DNA from: Chitinophaga pinensis
GTDB lineage: Bacteria > Bacteroidota > Bacteroidia > UKL13-3
Direction: 5' to 3'
DNA length: 64,000 nt
Assembly (NCBI GenBank): GCA_945870425.1
Contig: CAMBSD010000003.1
Location: forward strand, 62,001-126,000
The translations under genes were made by a program, and so were the position numbers. Below are positions 26,705-36,645 of this stretch, in pieces. The number at the start of each line of letters is the position of its first letter. The stretch's first letter is position 1. Below the pieces are notes generated by a model. The model worked only from the letters and a program-made list of their open reading frames with translations. It was not told the origin of the DNA and searched no databases.

Positions 26705-27673
26705 ATGATTATAGTAACAGGAGCCGAAGGTTTTATTGGCAGCTGCTTGGTGGCTAGACTTAACCAAGAAGGTTTTAGTGATATCGTATTGGTAGATGAT
26801 TTTGGGGCAGTTGAGGGTAGAGAGAAAAATATTGAAGGTAAGAATTTTAAGCTTAAAGTTGAACGCACAGATTTTATGCTGTGGTTGAAAAAAAATGTCA
26901 ATCAAGCAGAATTCGTCTTTCATATAGGTGCGCGTACCGATACCACAGAAAAGGATGAGGCTATCTTCAAATTATTAAACTTAGATTTTAGTAAACAGCT
27001 TTTTGAAATTTGTGCTAATGAAGGGATTCCTATGGTTTATGCTTCGAGTGCTGCAACATATGGGGATGGCGCAAATGGCTATGATGATGATGTGAAAGAA
27101 TTGGAAAAATTGATGCCTATGAACCCTTATGGAAATAGCAAACATGATTTTGATAAATGGGCTTTGTCGCAAAGCAAACAGCCCTATTTTTGGGCAGGAT
27201 TGAAGTTTTTTAACGTATATGGTCCGAACGAATATCATAAGGCCCGCATGGCATCAGTAGTTTTTCATTCATACCATCAGATTAAAAATACGGGTAAAGT
27301 GAAGTTGTTCCGTTCGCATAGGGATGATTATAAAGATGGCGAACAAAAAAGAGATTTTATATATGTGAAAGATCTTTGTGATGTGTGTATGTATCTAATG
27401 CATAATCGGAAGCACTCAGGATTATACAATTTAGGAACAGGACAGGCACGCACATGGAATGATTTGACAAAAGCTATTTTCAAAGCTTTGAACATAGAAA
27501 CTAATATTGAATACGTTGATATTCCTGAAGATATTAGAGATACATACCAATATTTTACTGAGGCAAATATGAAAAAACTTCATGATATTGGCTATGATAA
27601 TGCATTTACGAGTGTTGAAGATGCAGTTGCCGATTATGTAAACAACTACCTAGAAATTGGTCATTACATTTAA
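26705..27673 (+). CDS. hldD: ADP-L-glycero-D-manno-heptose 6-epimerase
   Basis: This 322-residue SDR-family epimerase has an NAD-binding MIIVTGAEGFIGS start, ASSAATYGDG (Ser/Thr), the catalytic Tyr-x-x-x-Lys in NPYGNSKHDFDKW, and GLKFFNVYGPNEYHKARMASVVFH, which is specific to HldD/RfaD. It makes the heptose precursor for the lipopolysaccharide inner core. Its stop lies 6 bases before the TTG start of the histidine kinase, so the two genes are probably one transcript. TACTTTCG just before the ATG resembles a -7 box, which would give a nearly leaderless mRNA. Confidence 0.93.
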   Translation: MIIVTGAEGFIGSCLVARLNQEGFSDIVLVDDFGAVEGREKNIEGKNFKLKVERTDFMLWLKKNVNQAEFVFHIGARTDTTEKDEAIFKLLNLDFSKQLFEICANEGIPMVYASSAATYGDGANGYDDDVKELEKLMPMNPYGNSKHDFDKWALSQSKQPYFWAGLKFFNVYGPNEYHKARMASVVFHSYHQIKNTGKVKLFRSHRDDYKDGEQKRDFIYVKDLCDVCMYLMHNRKHSGLYNLGTGQARTWNDLTKAIFKALNIETNIEYVDIPEDIRDTYQYFTEANMKKLHDIGYDNAFTSVEDAVADYVNNYLEIGHYI

Positions 27674-27679
27674 AAAGTT

Positions 27680-30600
27680 TTGAATAAAATAATTTCAAAA
27701 TACTTATTTTATTTACTCATTGACCTTTCAGGCCTATGTGTATCGCTGCTTTTGGAACAGCGATATATTGAGAATACTGAAGTGCAGATTGAAGACAAGT
27801 ACAAAACAGCTGAATCTGCGATTCATGATAAGGAGCTGCAATTTGTTGATGTTTTTCAAAACCAATTACGTGATACTAGCAACCTAAGAAAAAAATGGGT
27901 TGATTTGATTGACATCAACAATAAAAATCAAATCATTATTGATGTATTTAAAAATGATACCCTTCAGCTCTGGACAAGCAATATTATTAATGTTAAGAGA
28001 CTATTAAACCAATTAAAACCCGGCATTAGTTTAATCAATAGCAGTAATGGATCGTATTTGTTATACTTTCAACCATACGGCACCTATAAATTTGTGCTGA
28101 TGTATTGTCTTCGAACAAATTATTCATATCAAAATCAATATTTAGAAAATGAGTGGAGCAATGACCTGTCATTTTTAAAAGATGCCGTTATCAGCCCTTC
28201 GCCTATTAAAGATTTTTTTGATTTGAAAAGTAGGGGAGGTAATTATCTTTTTTCATTACAAATTTTTTATAGTCAAGATAATGATGAGCCTCTCATTTGG
28301 GCATTAATTATTCTTTTTGCAATAGTATCATTTGTAAGCGCGAATCTTCTTTTTAGGTTTTTTATTAGAAAGAATGTTCTATTAACAAGTTTGGTATTTA
28401 TTGGTATTGCAGCATCAATAAGATATGTAAATATAGCAATGCATTTGCCTGTTTTTTTATACCATATGGATATGTTTAAGCCTCAGGCTTATGCTTCATC
28501 TAATTTATTAGGTTCATTAGGCGATTTTTTGGTCACAGTGTTGCTTGTTTTATGGTATTTTTTATTACTTGAAAGTGTAAGAAGTAAAGCAAAGCCAAAT
28601 AAAATGGGCAGCATATTTTATATGGTTTCCCTCTCTATGGTAACTATTTTGGCTTCAGATTCAGCTTTTGATTCCATTCGAAGTTTAGTTTTCGATTCTC
28701 AAATTTCATTTGATTTTAACAATATTTATAGTATTGATAGTTTTACCATAATTGCACTTCTCATTTCGGTTTTTTTACTTCTCATTTCGTTTTTTGCTAC
28801 CAAAAATTTATACAGGTTTTTTGTAAGCAGCCTATTATCTAAATCATTAAAATGGATAATTTTTATCTTATGTTTGGCTTTTCTACAACCGTTAATTATT
28901 AGATATGTTTTTGAAAGAGGTAGTTATCACTTGATGGAAACATCCATATTAATTACTGTGTTTTTCGGTTTTAATTATTTTGGTAGAAAAGTAAATCGCT
29001 TTCAATATTATTTCCTACTTATAATTTGTGTTTCATTCTTTTCATCAGTTTCAATTTATAGATGGAATTATTTAAAGGAACAAGAGAACCGAAAATTGTT
29101 TGCCAATAAATTGCTCTCACAAAATGATATTACCACAGATTATTACCTGAAATCAATTGAGCATAAATTGATGGATGATAAGTATATCAAGCATTATTTT
29201 ATTAATCCGATAAGTTTAAAATCTCAATTCGAAAAGCGATTAAGACTTATCTATTTTACAGGTCATTTGAGTCGTTATGAAATTTCTGTTTTTGATTTTG
29301 ATACCATTGGAAATCATTACAAAGTTCGAAATCCTTTTTCGTTTAAACAGCTCGATTTTGCCTATAAAAACCAAACTATTCCGACCATTGACAACTATTT
29401 TAAGTACCTTAATAATGGAGCAGATTTAAAAGGCTATTTGGCCAAATTTCCTGTTAAATTGGGTAAGCAAAAATTGGGATATATTTTTATCCAACTTCAG
29501 CCTAAATTGATTCAAGAAGATAATCGATTTGATGATTTGTTGATTGAAGGGTTTAGACAAACGAAAAAGCGCAAGGTCGATTATTCTTATGCCATTTACC
29601 ACGATAAGAACCTTGTTAGCCAAAGTGGCAATTTTCCTTATCGTGTTACAAGTACATGGCCAGTTCCTGATAGTCAATATTTGTTTACTACACTCGATAA
29701 ATTCAATCATCTAGTATTTGCTGATAATGACCAAATGCTCGTGGTGGTGAGTAAATCTGCCGACAAACTCTATGCACCATTAGGTTTGTTTAGTCTTGAG
29801 TTTACCTTCTTTACATTGTTGCTTATTATCATGTTGGCTATCTATGCAGCTTTCAATTGGAGAGAGTTAAAGAAGTTCACTTTTTACAATACGGTTGTTT
29901 TTATTAGGATACGTAATATAGTAAATCGGCTTTTACTTGTTAAGGACCCTGATGTGGTATTGATTCGTACTAGAATCCAAGTCTCAATTGTGTTAATCGT
30001 TTTTATAACCTTAGGTGTTACAGCTTACTTTACAATTAGTTTTATAAGCAATCAATACAATGACAAGCAGAGTGAAAAATTGATGAAGAAAATTCATAAT
30101 GTGGTTAATACCATTGAAAGTGAAAACTTATCAGATTTAAATACTATTAAGAGAAGCGATGCAGAGGCATTTATTAATCAAATAGCTGACTTTTACGAAA
30201 CGGATATTACTATTTTTAATTTGAATGGAGAGATGGTTTCATCAACTACTAATAAGATTTATGAAGATGGAGTTATATCTCACTTAATGAATGCAAATGC
30301 CTTTTTTCACTTGAATTTTTTGAGAGAATCTCAGTTTAGTCAAAATGAAATGATTGCAAATTTTGCTTACATTGGAGCCTATGTACCTATATTCAAAAAC
30401 GAAAAAGAGGTGATTGGTTATATTCAATTGCCTTATTTTAACAAGCAATCCGATTTACTTAATGAAATATCTAGTATCATAGTTGGGTTTATTAACTTAT
30501 ATTCTGCCTTATTTATTGTTATTGGATTTATCGCTTACCTCATATCCACAAGCATTTCATATCCGCTTATTTTAATTCAAAACCAATTGAAGAAAACTAT

Positions 30601-31396
30601 TTTAGGTAGGAACGAACCAATTAAGTGGAAGCGCAAAGATGAAATTGGAGATTTAGTTGAACAGTATAATTTGATGATTGATAAATTGGCTGAGAGCGCC
30701 AATATACTTGCCCAAAGTGAAAGAGAAGGTGCTTGGCGAGATATTGCAAAACAAATTGCACATGAGATAAAAAACCCCCTAACACCCATGAAATTAAGTG
30801 TACAGCACCTTGAAAGAACTTGGAATGATAAATCTCCTAAACTTGAAGATACATTTAAAAGGGTAACCAAAACGCTTATTACTCAAATTGACACACTAAA
30901 TGATTTGGCAAGTGAGTTTAGTAGCTATGCTAAGATGCCTGACCCAGTTATTGAAAGCGTGTTATTGTATAATTTATTAAAGAGTGTGGCAGACTTGTAT
31001 TCAGGCGCAGACGATGCTGAGATACTGCTTGATTGTCCTGATGATATTAATGTTTCATTTGATGTAGGATATTTAAATAGAGTAATAACCAATTTGGTTA
31101 AGAATGGAATCCAAGCTGTTAATGAAGGTGATATACCCAAAATAGAAATTATTGTAGATTCTATATTTATTGATTTTGTGATCATTCGAGTTAAAGACAA
31201 TGGAACTGGTGTGTCAGAAGATAAAGCAGGCAATATTTTTACCCCATATTTTAGCACCAAAATAAGTGGAATGGGTTTGGGCCTGCCAATTGTAAAAAAT
31301 ATGGTTGAAAGCTGTGGAGGAGAAATTTGGTTTGAAAATAATATTGATGTAGGAGCTAGTTTTTTTGTGAAGTTGAGAAAAGTAGATTCGGAATAA
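27680..31396 (+). CDS. Large multi-transmembrane sensor histidine kinase (NtrY-like organisation)
   Basis: The 1238-residue protein begins at TTG 27680; no ATG precedes the first membrane helix. An N-terminal helix and exported region (~25-200) are followed by a block of transmembrane helices (~205-470), a second soluble region (~480-700), two more helices (~705-790), another sensory region (~790-930), a helix and HAMP-like segment (~930-1010). The kinase core has the H-box Q-I-A-H-E-I-K-N-P-L-T-P-M-K-L near 1030, N-box NLVKNGIQAVNEG, G1 VKDNGTGVSED and G2 GMGLGLPIVKNM. No response regulator is adjacent. Coupling to hldD suggests envelope sensing, which is inference. Confidence 0.9.
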   Translation: MNKIISKYLFYLLIDLSGLCVSLLLEQRYIENTEVQIEDKYKTAESAIHDKELQFVDVFQNQLRDTSNLRKKWVDLIDINNKNQIIIDVFKNDTLQLWTSNIINVKRLLNQLKPGISLINSSNGSYLLYFQPYGTYKFVLMYCLRTNYSYQNQYLENEWSNDLSFLKDAVISPSPIKDFFDLKSRGGNYLFSLQIFYSQDNDEPLIWALIILFAIVSFVSANLLFRFFIRKNVLLTSLVFIGIAASIRYVNIAMHLPVFLYHMDMFKPQAYASSNLLGSLGDFLVTVLLVLWYFLLLESVRSKAKPNKMGSIFYMVSLSMVTILASDSAFDSIRSLVFDSQISFDFNNIYSIDSFTIIALLISVFLLLISFFATKNLYRFFVSSLLSKSLKWIIFILCLAFLQPLIIRYVFERGSYHLMETSILITVFFGFNYFGRKVNRFQYYFLLIICVSFFSSVSIYRWNYLKEQENRKLFANKLLSQNDITTDYYLKSIEHKLMDDKYIKHYFINPISLKSQFEKRLRLIYFTGHLSRYEISVFDFDTIGNHYKVRNPFSFKQLDFAYKNQTIPTIDNYFKYLNNGADLKGYLAKFPVKLGKQKLGYIFIQLQPKLIQEDNRFDDLLIEGFRQTKKRKVDYSYAIYHDKNLVSQSGNFPYRVTSTWPVPDSQYLFTTLDKFNHLVFADNDQMLVVVSKSADKLYAPLGLFSLEFTFFTLLLIIMLAIYAAFNWRELKKFTFYNTVVFIRIRNIVNRLLLVKDPDVVLIRTRIQVSIVLIVFITLGVTAYFTISFISNQYNDKQSEKLMKKIHNVVNTIESENLSDLNTIKRSDAEAFINQIADFYETDITIFNLNGEMVSSTTNKIYEDGVISHLMNANAFFHLNFLRESQFSQNEMIANFAYIGAYVPIFKNEKEVIGYIQLPYFNKQSDLLNEISSIIVGFINLYSALFIVIGFIAYLISTSISYPLILIQNQLKKTILGRNEPIKWKRKDEIGDLVEQYNLMIDKLAESANILAQSEREGAWRDIAKQIAHEIKNPLTPMKLSVQHLERTWNDKSPKLEDTFKRVTKTLITQIDTLNDLASEFSSYAKMPDPVIESVLLYNLLKSVADLYSGADDAEILLDCPDDINVSFDVGYLNRVITNLVKNGIQAVNEGDIPKIEIIVDSIFIDFVIIRVKDNGTGVSEDKAGNIFTPYFSTKISGMGLGLPIVKNMVESCGGEIWFENNIDVGASFFVKLRKVDSE

Positions 31397-31460
31397 ATAA
31401 GCAATTTTCTTTGGGAATGTTAAGATACCAAACATCTTTTCAGTATAGGCTAAAAACAAA

Positions 31461-31492
31461 AAACCTCCATTCTGTTGAGAATGAAGGTTTTT
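31461..31492. terminator. Bidirectional terminator between the kinase gene and tRNA-Asp
   Basis: AAACCTCCATTCT and AGAATGAAGGTTT form a 13-base stem with one mismatch around GTTG. There are A-runs on the left and Ts on the right, so it can stop transcripts from both sides. It separates the plus-strand kinase from the minus-strand tRNA. Confidence 0.75.
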
Positions 31493-31511
31493 AAATTTAC
31501 CCAAAGATAAT

Positions 31512-31588
31512 TGGCGGTGCGGACGGGACTCGAACCCGCGACCCCCTGCGTGACAGGCAGGTATTCTAACCAACTGAACTACCACACC
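31512..31588 (-). tRNA. tRNA-Asp (GTC), CCA encoded
   Basis: Read on the minus strand, the 74-base body (31588-31515) has a GGTGTGG/CCGCACC acceptor stem, AGTTCAGTTGGTTAGAAT D-loop region, anticodon stem CCTGC/GCAGG with loop CTGTCAC (anticodon GTC), the TTCGAGT T-loop, discriminator G and an encoded CCA at 31514-31512. The GTC anticodon reads Asp codons. Confidence 0.96.
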
Positions 31589-31604
31589 ATTTGTTTTGGG
31601 GAGT

Positions 31605-31635
31605 GCAAATATACATCCTTTATTTATCTTCGCAA
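31605..31635 (-). promoter_or_regulatory. Promoter of tRNA-Asp
   Basis: On the minus strand TTG (31635-31633), 19 bases, then TATATTTGC (31613-31605) exactly matches the Bacteroidota promoter. Transcription would begin about ten bases before the tRNA 5' end. Confidence 0.7.
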
Positions 31636-31736
31636 GTGTTAATGAAATATTTTTCAAATATTATTTGTTTGCTTAACATTGCCACCTGATTAAACGTAAA
31701 TTCATTTTCTAAAAACTAATTTATAAAGATATTTAT

Positions 31737-32690
31737 ATGGCTTATTTTGATTTTGAAAAACCGATAGAGGAACTTGAAGAGCAATTGCACGACTTAAATA
31801 AAACCCAAGAAAAAGGAAAGGTTGATGTGTCAAAGTCGATTGCTGAATTATTGGTTAAAATAGAAGAAACGAAGAAAGAGGTATATTCGAAACTTAATGG
31901 TTGGCAAAGGGTACAAATTAGCCGTCATGCCGATAGGCCCTATACCTTGGATTATATAGAAAACTGTTTTGAGAACTTTATTGAATTACATGGTGATAGA
32001 AATGTGAAAGATGATAAAGCCATTGTGGGTGGGTTTGCAACCATCAATGGACAAGCAGTTATGGTTATTGGACACCAAAAAGGTAGAAATACAAAACAAA
32101 GACAATTTAGAAATTTTGGTATGCCCAACCCAGAGGGTTATAGGAAGGCTTTAAGATTGATGAAATTGGCTGAAAAGTTCAATAAGCCAATTATTACACT
32201 TATTGATACTCCCGGTGCTTCTCCTGGCCTTGAAGCTGAGGAGCGAGGACAAGGTGAGGCTATTGCTAAAAACTTGATGGAAATGAGCGTTTTGAAAGTG
32301 CCAGTAATATGTATTGTAATAGGAGAGGGTGCAAGTGGTGGAGCTTTGGGAATAGGAGTTGGTGATAGAGTTATGATGCTTGAAAATACTTGGTATTCGG
32401 TTATATCCCCCGAAAGTTGTTCATCCATTTTATGGAGAAGTTGGGAACATAAAGAGAAAGCGGCTGAGGCACTTAAACTTACTGCTACTGATATGTTGAA
32501 TAATAAATTGATAGATGGTATTATACCTGAACCATTGGGCGGGGCTCATTCAAACCCTACCATAATATATCAGGAGTTTAAGAAAACAATAAAACGAGAA
32601 TTAGATACTTTATCTAAAGTGAATGTTGACGAACTTATATCAAGTAGAATTGAAAAGTTTTCTGCGATGGGTGATTTTAATGAGAACTAA
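31737..32690 (+). CDS. accA: Acetyl-CoA carboxylase carboxyltransferase subunit alpha
   Basis: The protein is 317 residues, the normal length. It starts [17 protein letters not shown] and has the coiled N-terminal helix, [80 protein letters not shown] and [17 protein letters not shown]. AccA with AccD transfers the carboxyl group from biotin to acetyl-CoA, the first step of fatty-acid synthesis. accD and accBC are not in the window. It converges with the ABC-F gene, 21 bases apart. Confidence 0.97.
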   Translation: MAYFDFEKPIEELEEQLHDLNKTQEKGKVDVSKSIAELLVKIEETKKEVYSKLNGWQRVQISRHADRPYTLDYIENCFENFIELHGDRNVKDDKAIVGGFATINGQAVMVIGHQKGRNTKQRQFRNFGMPNPEGYRKALRLMKLAEKFNKPIITLIDTPGASPGLEAEERGQGEAIAKNLMEMSVLKVPVICIVIGEGASGGALGIGVGDRVMMLENTWYSVISPESCSSILWRSWEHKEKAAEALKLTATDMLNNKLIDGIIPEPLGGAHSNPTIIYQEFKKTIKRELDTLSKVNVDELISSRIEKFSAMGDFNEN

Positions 32691-32711
32691 TTGGGTTCTA
32701 TTAAAAAAAAT

Positions 32712-34640
32712 CTAACCATCAACAGCTATTAATTCTTCAAATGCTTTTTCATAGTCTGTTTCTTTAATAGCAAGTTCGCTTTTAAGCATAGCCAATACCT
32801 TTTGTAATTCCAAAACTTTGCTTGCATTGCTAGAAATAGATGAATCTGCGAAGCTTAATTCTATTGTTGAGATTTCCTTTTTCAATTTCTCAACTTCAGC
32901 TTCAACTATTTCAAAATTCTTGCGAATGCTTTGTATGTGATTTTTGCTTGGCTTGTTTTTTTCCTCTTGTTTAATTTCAGTTTTCTTTTCTTTTACCTTT
33001 TGGATAACATTGGGATTTAATTTTTCATGTCTCAACTTTTCTTCCAATCTCTTGTTGTTCCATTCTTCCCATTCGTGGTATGAACCTAAATATTCTTTTA
33101 ATTCTTCATCTTCAATCCACCAAATTTTGTTAGCAATGCTGCTCACAAAAAACCTGTCATGACTAACCGTGATAAATGTGCCTTCGTATTGCTGCAATGC
33201 TTTAATTAAAATATTAATACTTCGCATATCCAAGTGATTTGTTGGCTCATCCAGCAGTAAAAAATTTGATTCTGTTAATAAGGTTTTAGCCAATGCAACG
33301 CGAGCCTTTTCACCTCCACTTAATACCTTAATTTTCTTAAATACATCATCACCAGTAAATAAAAAGCACCCTAAAATAGTTCTTAGTTCAGTTTCGGGTC
33401 TATCACTCGCATGGTGCGAAAGTTCTTCTAATATTTCAACATTTACATTTAACGACTCCAATTGATGCTGCGCATAAAACGCCTCAGTTACATTATGACC
33501 TCTAGATATTTTACCCTCAAAAGGTTCAGTACCTGCAATCATTCTAAGTAATGTGGATTTCCCTTTTCCATTTGCTCCGATTAAAGCAATTTTATCACCT
33601 TTTTCAATCCTTGCGGTTGCATTTTCAACAATGTCAACCATAGGGAATGACTTAGAAACATTATCAATCTCAGCAACTACGCGCCCTGATTGAAAGGCCA
33701 ATCTAAATTGAATGTTAATGTCTGCATTGTCTTCCTCAGGAGCTTCAATCTTATCAATTTTGTCGAGCATTTTCATTCTGCTCTGTGCCATTGCCGCTTT
33801 ACTAGCTTTGGCCTTAAATCGATTAATAAGTTTTTCTTGGTCTTTAATAAATTGTTGTTGGTTATCAAATTGTCTTTGTTGTAGTTCGTCTCTTTCTAAT
33901 TTTGACTCAAGGAAGAAGCTATAATTACCTGCATATTCATACAACCTTTGATTTGCTACCTCGACTGTCTTATTAATCATTTTATCAAGAAATTCTCTAT
34001 CATGACTAACAACGACCACTGTTCCCTCGTAGCCTTGCAAATAGTTTTCTAGCCATTCAATGGTAGGTAAATCCAAGTGATTTGTAGGCTCATCAAGCAT
34101 TAATAAATTTGGCCTTTGCAACAGTAATTTTGCTAACATTACCCTCATTCGCCAACCTCCAGAGAAAAGTTTGAAGGGTTGCTCTAATTGTTCTGTTTTA
34201 AAACCAAGACCTTCTAATATTTTTTCGCATTTATGTTTAATATTATAACCATCTAAGTTTTCAAACTCATGCTGTTTGTCGGCCAATAGATTTATTATCT
34301 CATCAGAATGGTCTGTTTCTAGTTTGACTAAAATTTCTTCAATTTCTTTTTCAAGGTCGAGTTGACGTTGAAAGGCTGTCATTGCTACATTTAAGATGCT
34401 TTCTTCAATTTCAAAACTAAGTAAATCTTGATTTAAAAACCCGATGGTTAAATCCTTAGGACGAGAAATGCTTCCACCACTTAGGCCATATTCGCCATTT
34501 ATTACACGTAGTAATGTTGATTTACCTGTTCCGTTTCTACCGATTAATCCAATGCGCTCACCCGGTTTAATATGCCAATTGGCATTTTTATACAAGTAAC
34601 GACCTCCAAACTCAAAAGAAATATTATTTAATGCTATCAT
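32712..34640 (-). CDS. ABC-F family ATP-binding protein
   Basis: The start ATG 34640 (MIALNNISFEFGG, 642 residues) fits the family; an upstream ATG at 34673 adds eleven unlikely residues. It has two nucleotide-binding domains without membrane segments. The Walker A motifs are IGRNGTGKSTLL and IGANGKGKSTLL, the signatures LFSGGWRMRVMLAKLLL and VLSGGEKARVALAKTLL, and the Walker B motifs LLMLDEPTNHLD and FLLLDEPTNHLD. Between them is a charged linker (INRFKAKASKAAMAQSR), and a C-terminal coiled coil follows. ABC-F proteins act on ribosomes (translation rescue or antibiotic protection) rather than in transport. The C-terminal coiled coil suggests the Uup-like group. Confidence 0.93.
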   Translation of the reverse strand: MIALNNISFEFGGRYLYKNANWHIKPGERIGLIGRNGTGKSTLLRVINGEYGLSGGSISRPKDLTIGFLNQDLLSFEIEESILNVAMTAFQRQLDLEKEIEEILVKLETDHSDEIINLLADKQHEFENLDGYNIKHKCEKILEGLGFKTEQLEQPFKLFSGGWRMRVMLAKLLLQRPNLLMLDEPTNHLDLPTIEWLENYLQGYEGTVVVVSHDREFLDKMINKTVEVANQRLYEYAGNYSFFLESKLERDELQQRQFDNQQQFIKDQEKLINRFKAKASKAAMAQSRMKMLDKIDKIEAPEEDNADINIQFRLAFQSGRVVAEIDNVSKSFPMVDIVENATARIEKGDKIALIGANGKGKSTLLRMIAGTEPFEGKISRGHNVTEAFYAQHQLESLNVNVEILEELSHHASDRPETELRTILGCFLFTGDDVFKKIKVLSGGEKARVALAKTLLTESNFLLLDEPTNHLDMRSINILIKALQQYEGTFITVSHDRFFVSSIANKIWWIEDEELKEYLGSYHEWEEWNNKRLEEKLRHEKLNPNVIQKVKEKKTEIKQEEKNKPSKNHIQSIRKNFEIVEAEVEKLKKEISTIELSFADSSISSNASKVLELQKVLAMLKSELAIKETDYEKAFEELIAVDG

Positions 34641-34703
34641 AAAAGTGCTGCAAATGTAGGCTTTAATAAGCAAACTTATGAGTTTGATGCTGATGTTTAG
34701 GCG

Positions 34704-34739
34704 AAAAAAAAGCCCTGATTGAATACAATCAGGGCTTTT
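34704..34739 (-). terminator. Terminator-like hairpin between ABC-F and the binding-protein gene
   Basis: GCCCTGATT (34712-34720) and AATCAGGGC (34727-34735) form a perfect nine-base stem. It has an eight-A run on the left and Ts on the right. On the minus strand it ends transcription of the carbohydrate-binding protein gene 20 bases after its stop and insulates the ABC-F gene. Confidence 0.88.
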
Positions 34740-34758
34740 CTTAGTATAAACTAATTAA

Positions 34759-36525
34759 TTATTCGATAACTAATTTAACGTTAGCTGATTGATTCAAGTT
34801 GTTTGTAATATTGATCATATAAACACCTTGTTTCAAATCTTCTTTATCAATACGAAGAGTCGATAAATCATAGTTTTCAATAGTTCTCACAACACGTCCA
34901 GTTACATCCATCATTATTACATTATGTAATTTAGCAGCATCATTAAATTCAACTACCGTGAATGTGCTTGTAGGGTTTGGATATAATTTAACTAGATTAG
35001 AGATATTGGCTAACTCAGAAACACTTGAGCTAGGAACAAAACCAGCATCGCAGCTATTCCACAATTTGCTGATAGTTACATCAGTTGCAACTGTTCTTAC
35101 ATAGGCTCTGTTAAATCCACCAACACCGTTGGGCTCAACACAAGGAGTTGCAGTTGAGTCATCTAGAGGCTCACCAGTACCAGCAGCTTTTGGATCGCCA
35201 TTGCTGAAACGATAAGCTAATTTACCTGGGCAGATTGAATCGATTGTTACAGTATAAATACCAGGTTTACCTGTTATCTGTGTCATTTCTTTAGCTCCAT
35301 CTTGCCATTGTGGTTTAGTGAAATCACCCATTAAATATATTTTGCTTGCTGGAGGTGTTACAGTTTTAGTAAAATCAACAATGAAAGTGATTTTTGATGG
35401 GGCTGGTTTGCTTGGGCAATTTCCAACCACTCTAGAGTTAAAACAAGTTATTGGGGTTGTATCATTTTTAGCCAAAGTTAGAGTTCTATTAGAACCACCT
35501 TCCCAATTTGTATTGCCATTTTTGTGGAAACGATATTTGAAACTTACTTCACCTGAATCTAAATCTGCAACTGTTATTGAATAAACACCAGTTGAACCAA
35601 CTTTACTCATTTTTGAACCAGCACCAAAACCAGTTAATTTAGCGCCTGCACCTGCTACTGTTACTGAATCGAAACCTCCATCACAATCTGAACTACTCAT
35701 GTCAACTTGGAATGTTAATGCATAAGTAGGAATTGGAGCTGTGGGACAAGCAGTACAAGAACCAAAACAAACTTTAGCTAATGCAGTTGATGCGCTAGCA
35801 GCTTGGAAAAAACGGTTTTGATTTCCTCCACCTTTTTGACAAGAAGAAGGAACCGATTCGCTTGTAGGCCAATCGTTACCATTTAAATATTTCCATTCAA
35901 CACCAGCCGTTGTATCAACATAGGCGATGTATTCATAAACTTTATTTGAACCAAATAAATTAACCATTCTAGTTTCATTAGGTTTCCAATTTCCTGAAGC
36001 TCCATTTGAACCTTGGAAATCACCAGCAATATAAACACCATTAGCACTTACCGCAGTTTCCTTTTGTAAATCTACAGCGAAACGTAATGCAATTTTACCA
36101 GCAGGTGCTTCTCCACCAAATAAAATAGCAGGTAAAATAGTTGTATCATTTTTTAATGAATCAATATAAGCCCAACGATTACCGTTTTGTCCACCGTTTG
36201 CAGCTGATTCAACTTTTGAAATGGCTGGAATAGACTCTTCTCCTGGTCCCCAGTTGTTATCATTAATGATTTTGAATTCATAAACAGCCATTGCTGGAAT
36301 ATCAACAACTACTGAATAAATATTTCCAGAACCACCATTAGTCATAGCAGTCTCGTTTGGTTTCCAATTATCTGAAGCACCTGCTGCTTTTTGAAAATTT
36401 CCTGCAATGTGTACTCCATTAGGACTGATTGTTTTTCCAGTCATATCAACCTGGAATTTAACTTTCTTAGCAAACAAACCGCTTGTTGCGGCTAGTGCTA
36501 CTGACATTAGTAAATATTTTTTCAT
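34759..36525 (-). CDS. Secreted multi-domain carbohydrate-binding-like protein with T9SS sorting domain
   Basis: This 588-residue protein has a signal peptide (MKKYLLMSVALAATSGLFA). Four successive beta-sandwich modules start KVKFQVDMTGKTISPNGVHIAGNFQ (~20), RFAVDLQKETAVSANGVYIAGDFQ (~148), TFQVDMSSSDCDGGFDSVTVAG (~270) and TFIVDFTKTVTPPASKIYLMGDF (~380). They contain W-K-P-N-E-T and related motifs similar to starch-binding CBM20/CBM48-like folds. The C-terminus (LVKLYPNPTSTFTVVEFND to SANVKLVIE) is a T9SS sorting domain. There is no catalytic domain. It diverges from a GH13 amylase and is probably a surface starch-binding protein; the ligand is inferred from this context. Confidence 0.82.
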   Translation of the reverse strand: MKKYLLMSVALAATSGLFAKKVKFQVDMTGKTISPNGVHIAGNFQKAAGASDNWKPNETAMTNGGSGNIYSVVVDIPAMAVYEFKIINDNNWGPGEESIPAISKVESAANGGQNGNRWAYIDSLKNDTTILPAILFGGEAPAGKIALRFAVDLQKETAVSANGVYIAGDFQGSNGASGNWKPNETRMVNLFGSNKVYEYIAYVDTTAGVEWKYLNGNDWPTSESVPSSCQKGGGNQNRFFQAASASTALAKVCFGSCTACPTAPIPTYALTFQVDMSSSDCDGGFDSVTVAGAGAKLTGFGAGSKMSKVGSTGVYSITVADLDSGEVSFKYRFHKNGNTNWEGGSNRTLTLAKNDTTPITCFNSRVVGNCPSKPAPSKITFIVDFTKTVTPPASKIYLMGDFTKPQWQDGAKEMTQITGKPGIYTVTIDSICPGKLAYRFSNGDPKAAGTGEPLDDSTATPCVEPNGVGGFNRAYVRTVATDVTISKLWNSCDAGFVPSSSVSELANISNLVKLYPNPTSTFTVVEFNDAAKLHNVIMMDVTGRVVRTIENYDLSTLRIDKEDLKQGVYMINITNNLNQSANVKLVIE

Positions 36526-36645
36526 ATTTTTTTTGTTTAATTTAATGTGAGCAATTTATAAATTTTACAGAATATTTATACACTCAATTATAAAAATATT
36601 TGTTGAATGATGTATTTTTACAATCAAAATCAGTACAATAATTTC

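Noticed and set aside
31213-31657. 147-residue minus-strand frame through the tRNA region
   Set aside because: It reads across tRNA-Asp and a terminator; the peptide RIPACHAGGRGFESRPH is the well-known false translation of a tRNA.
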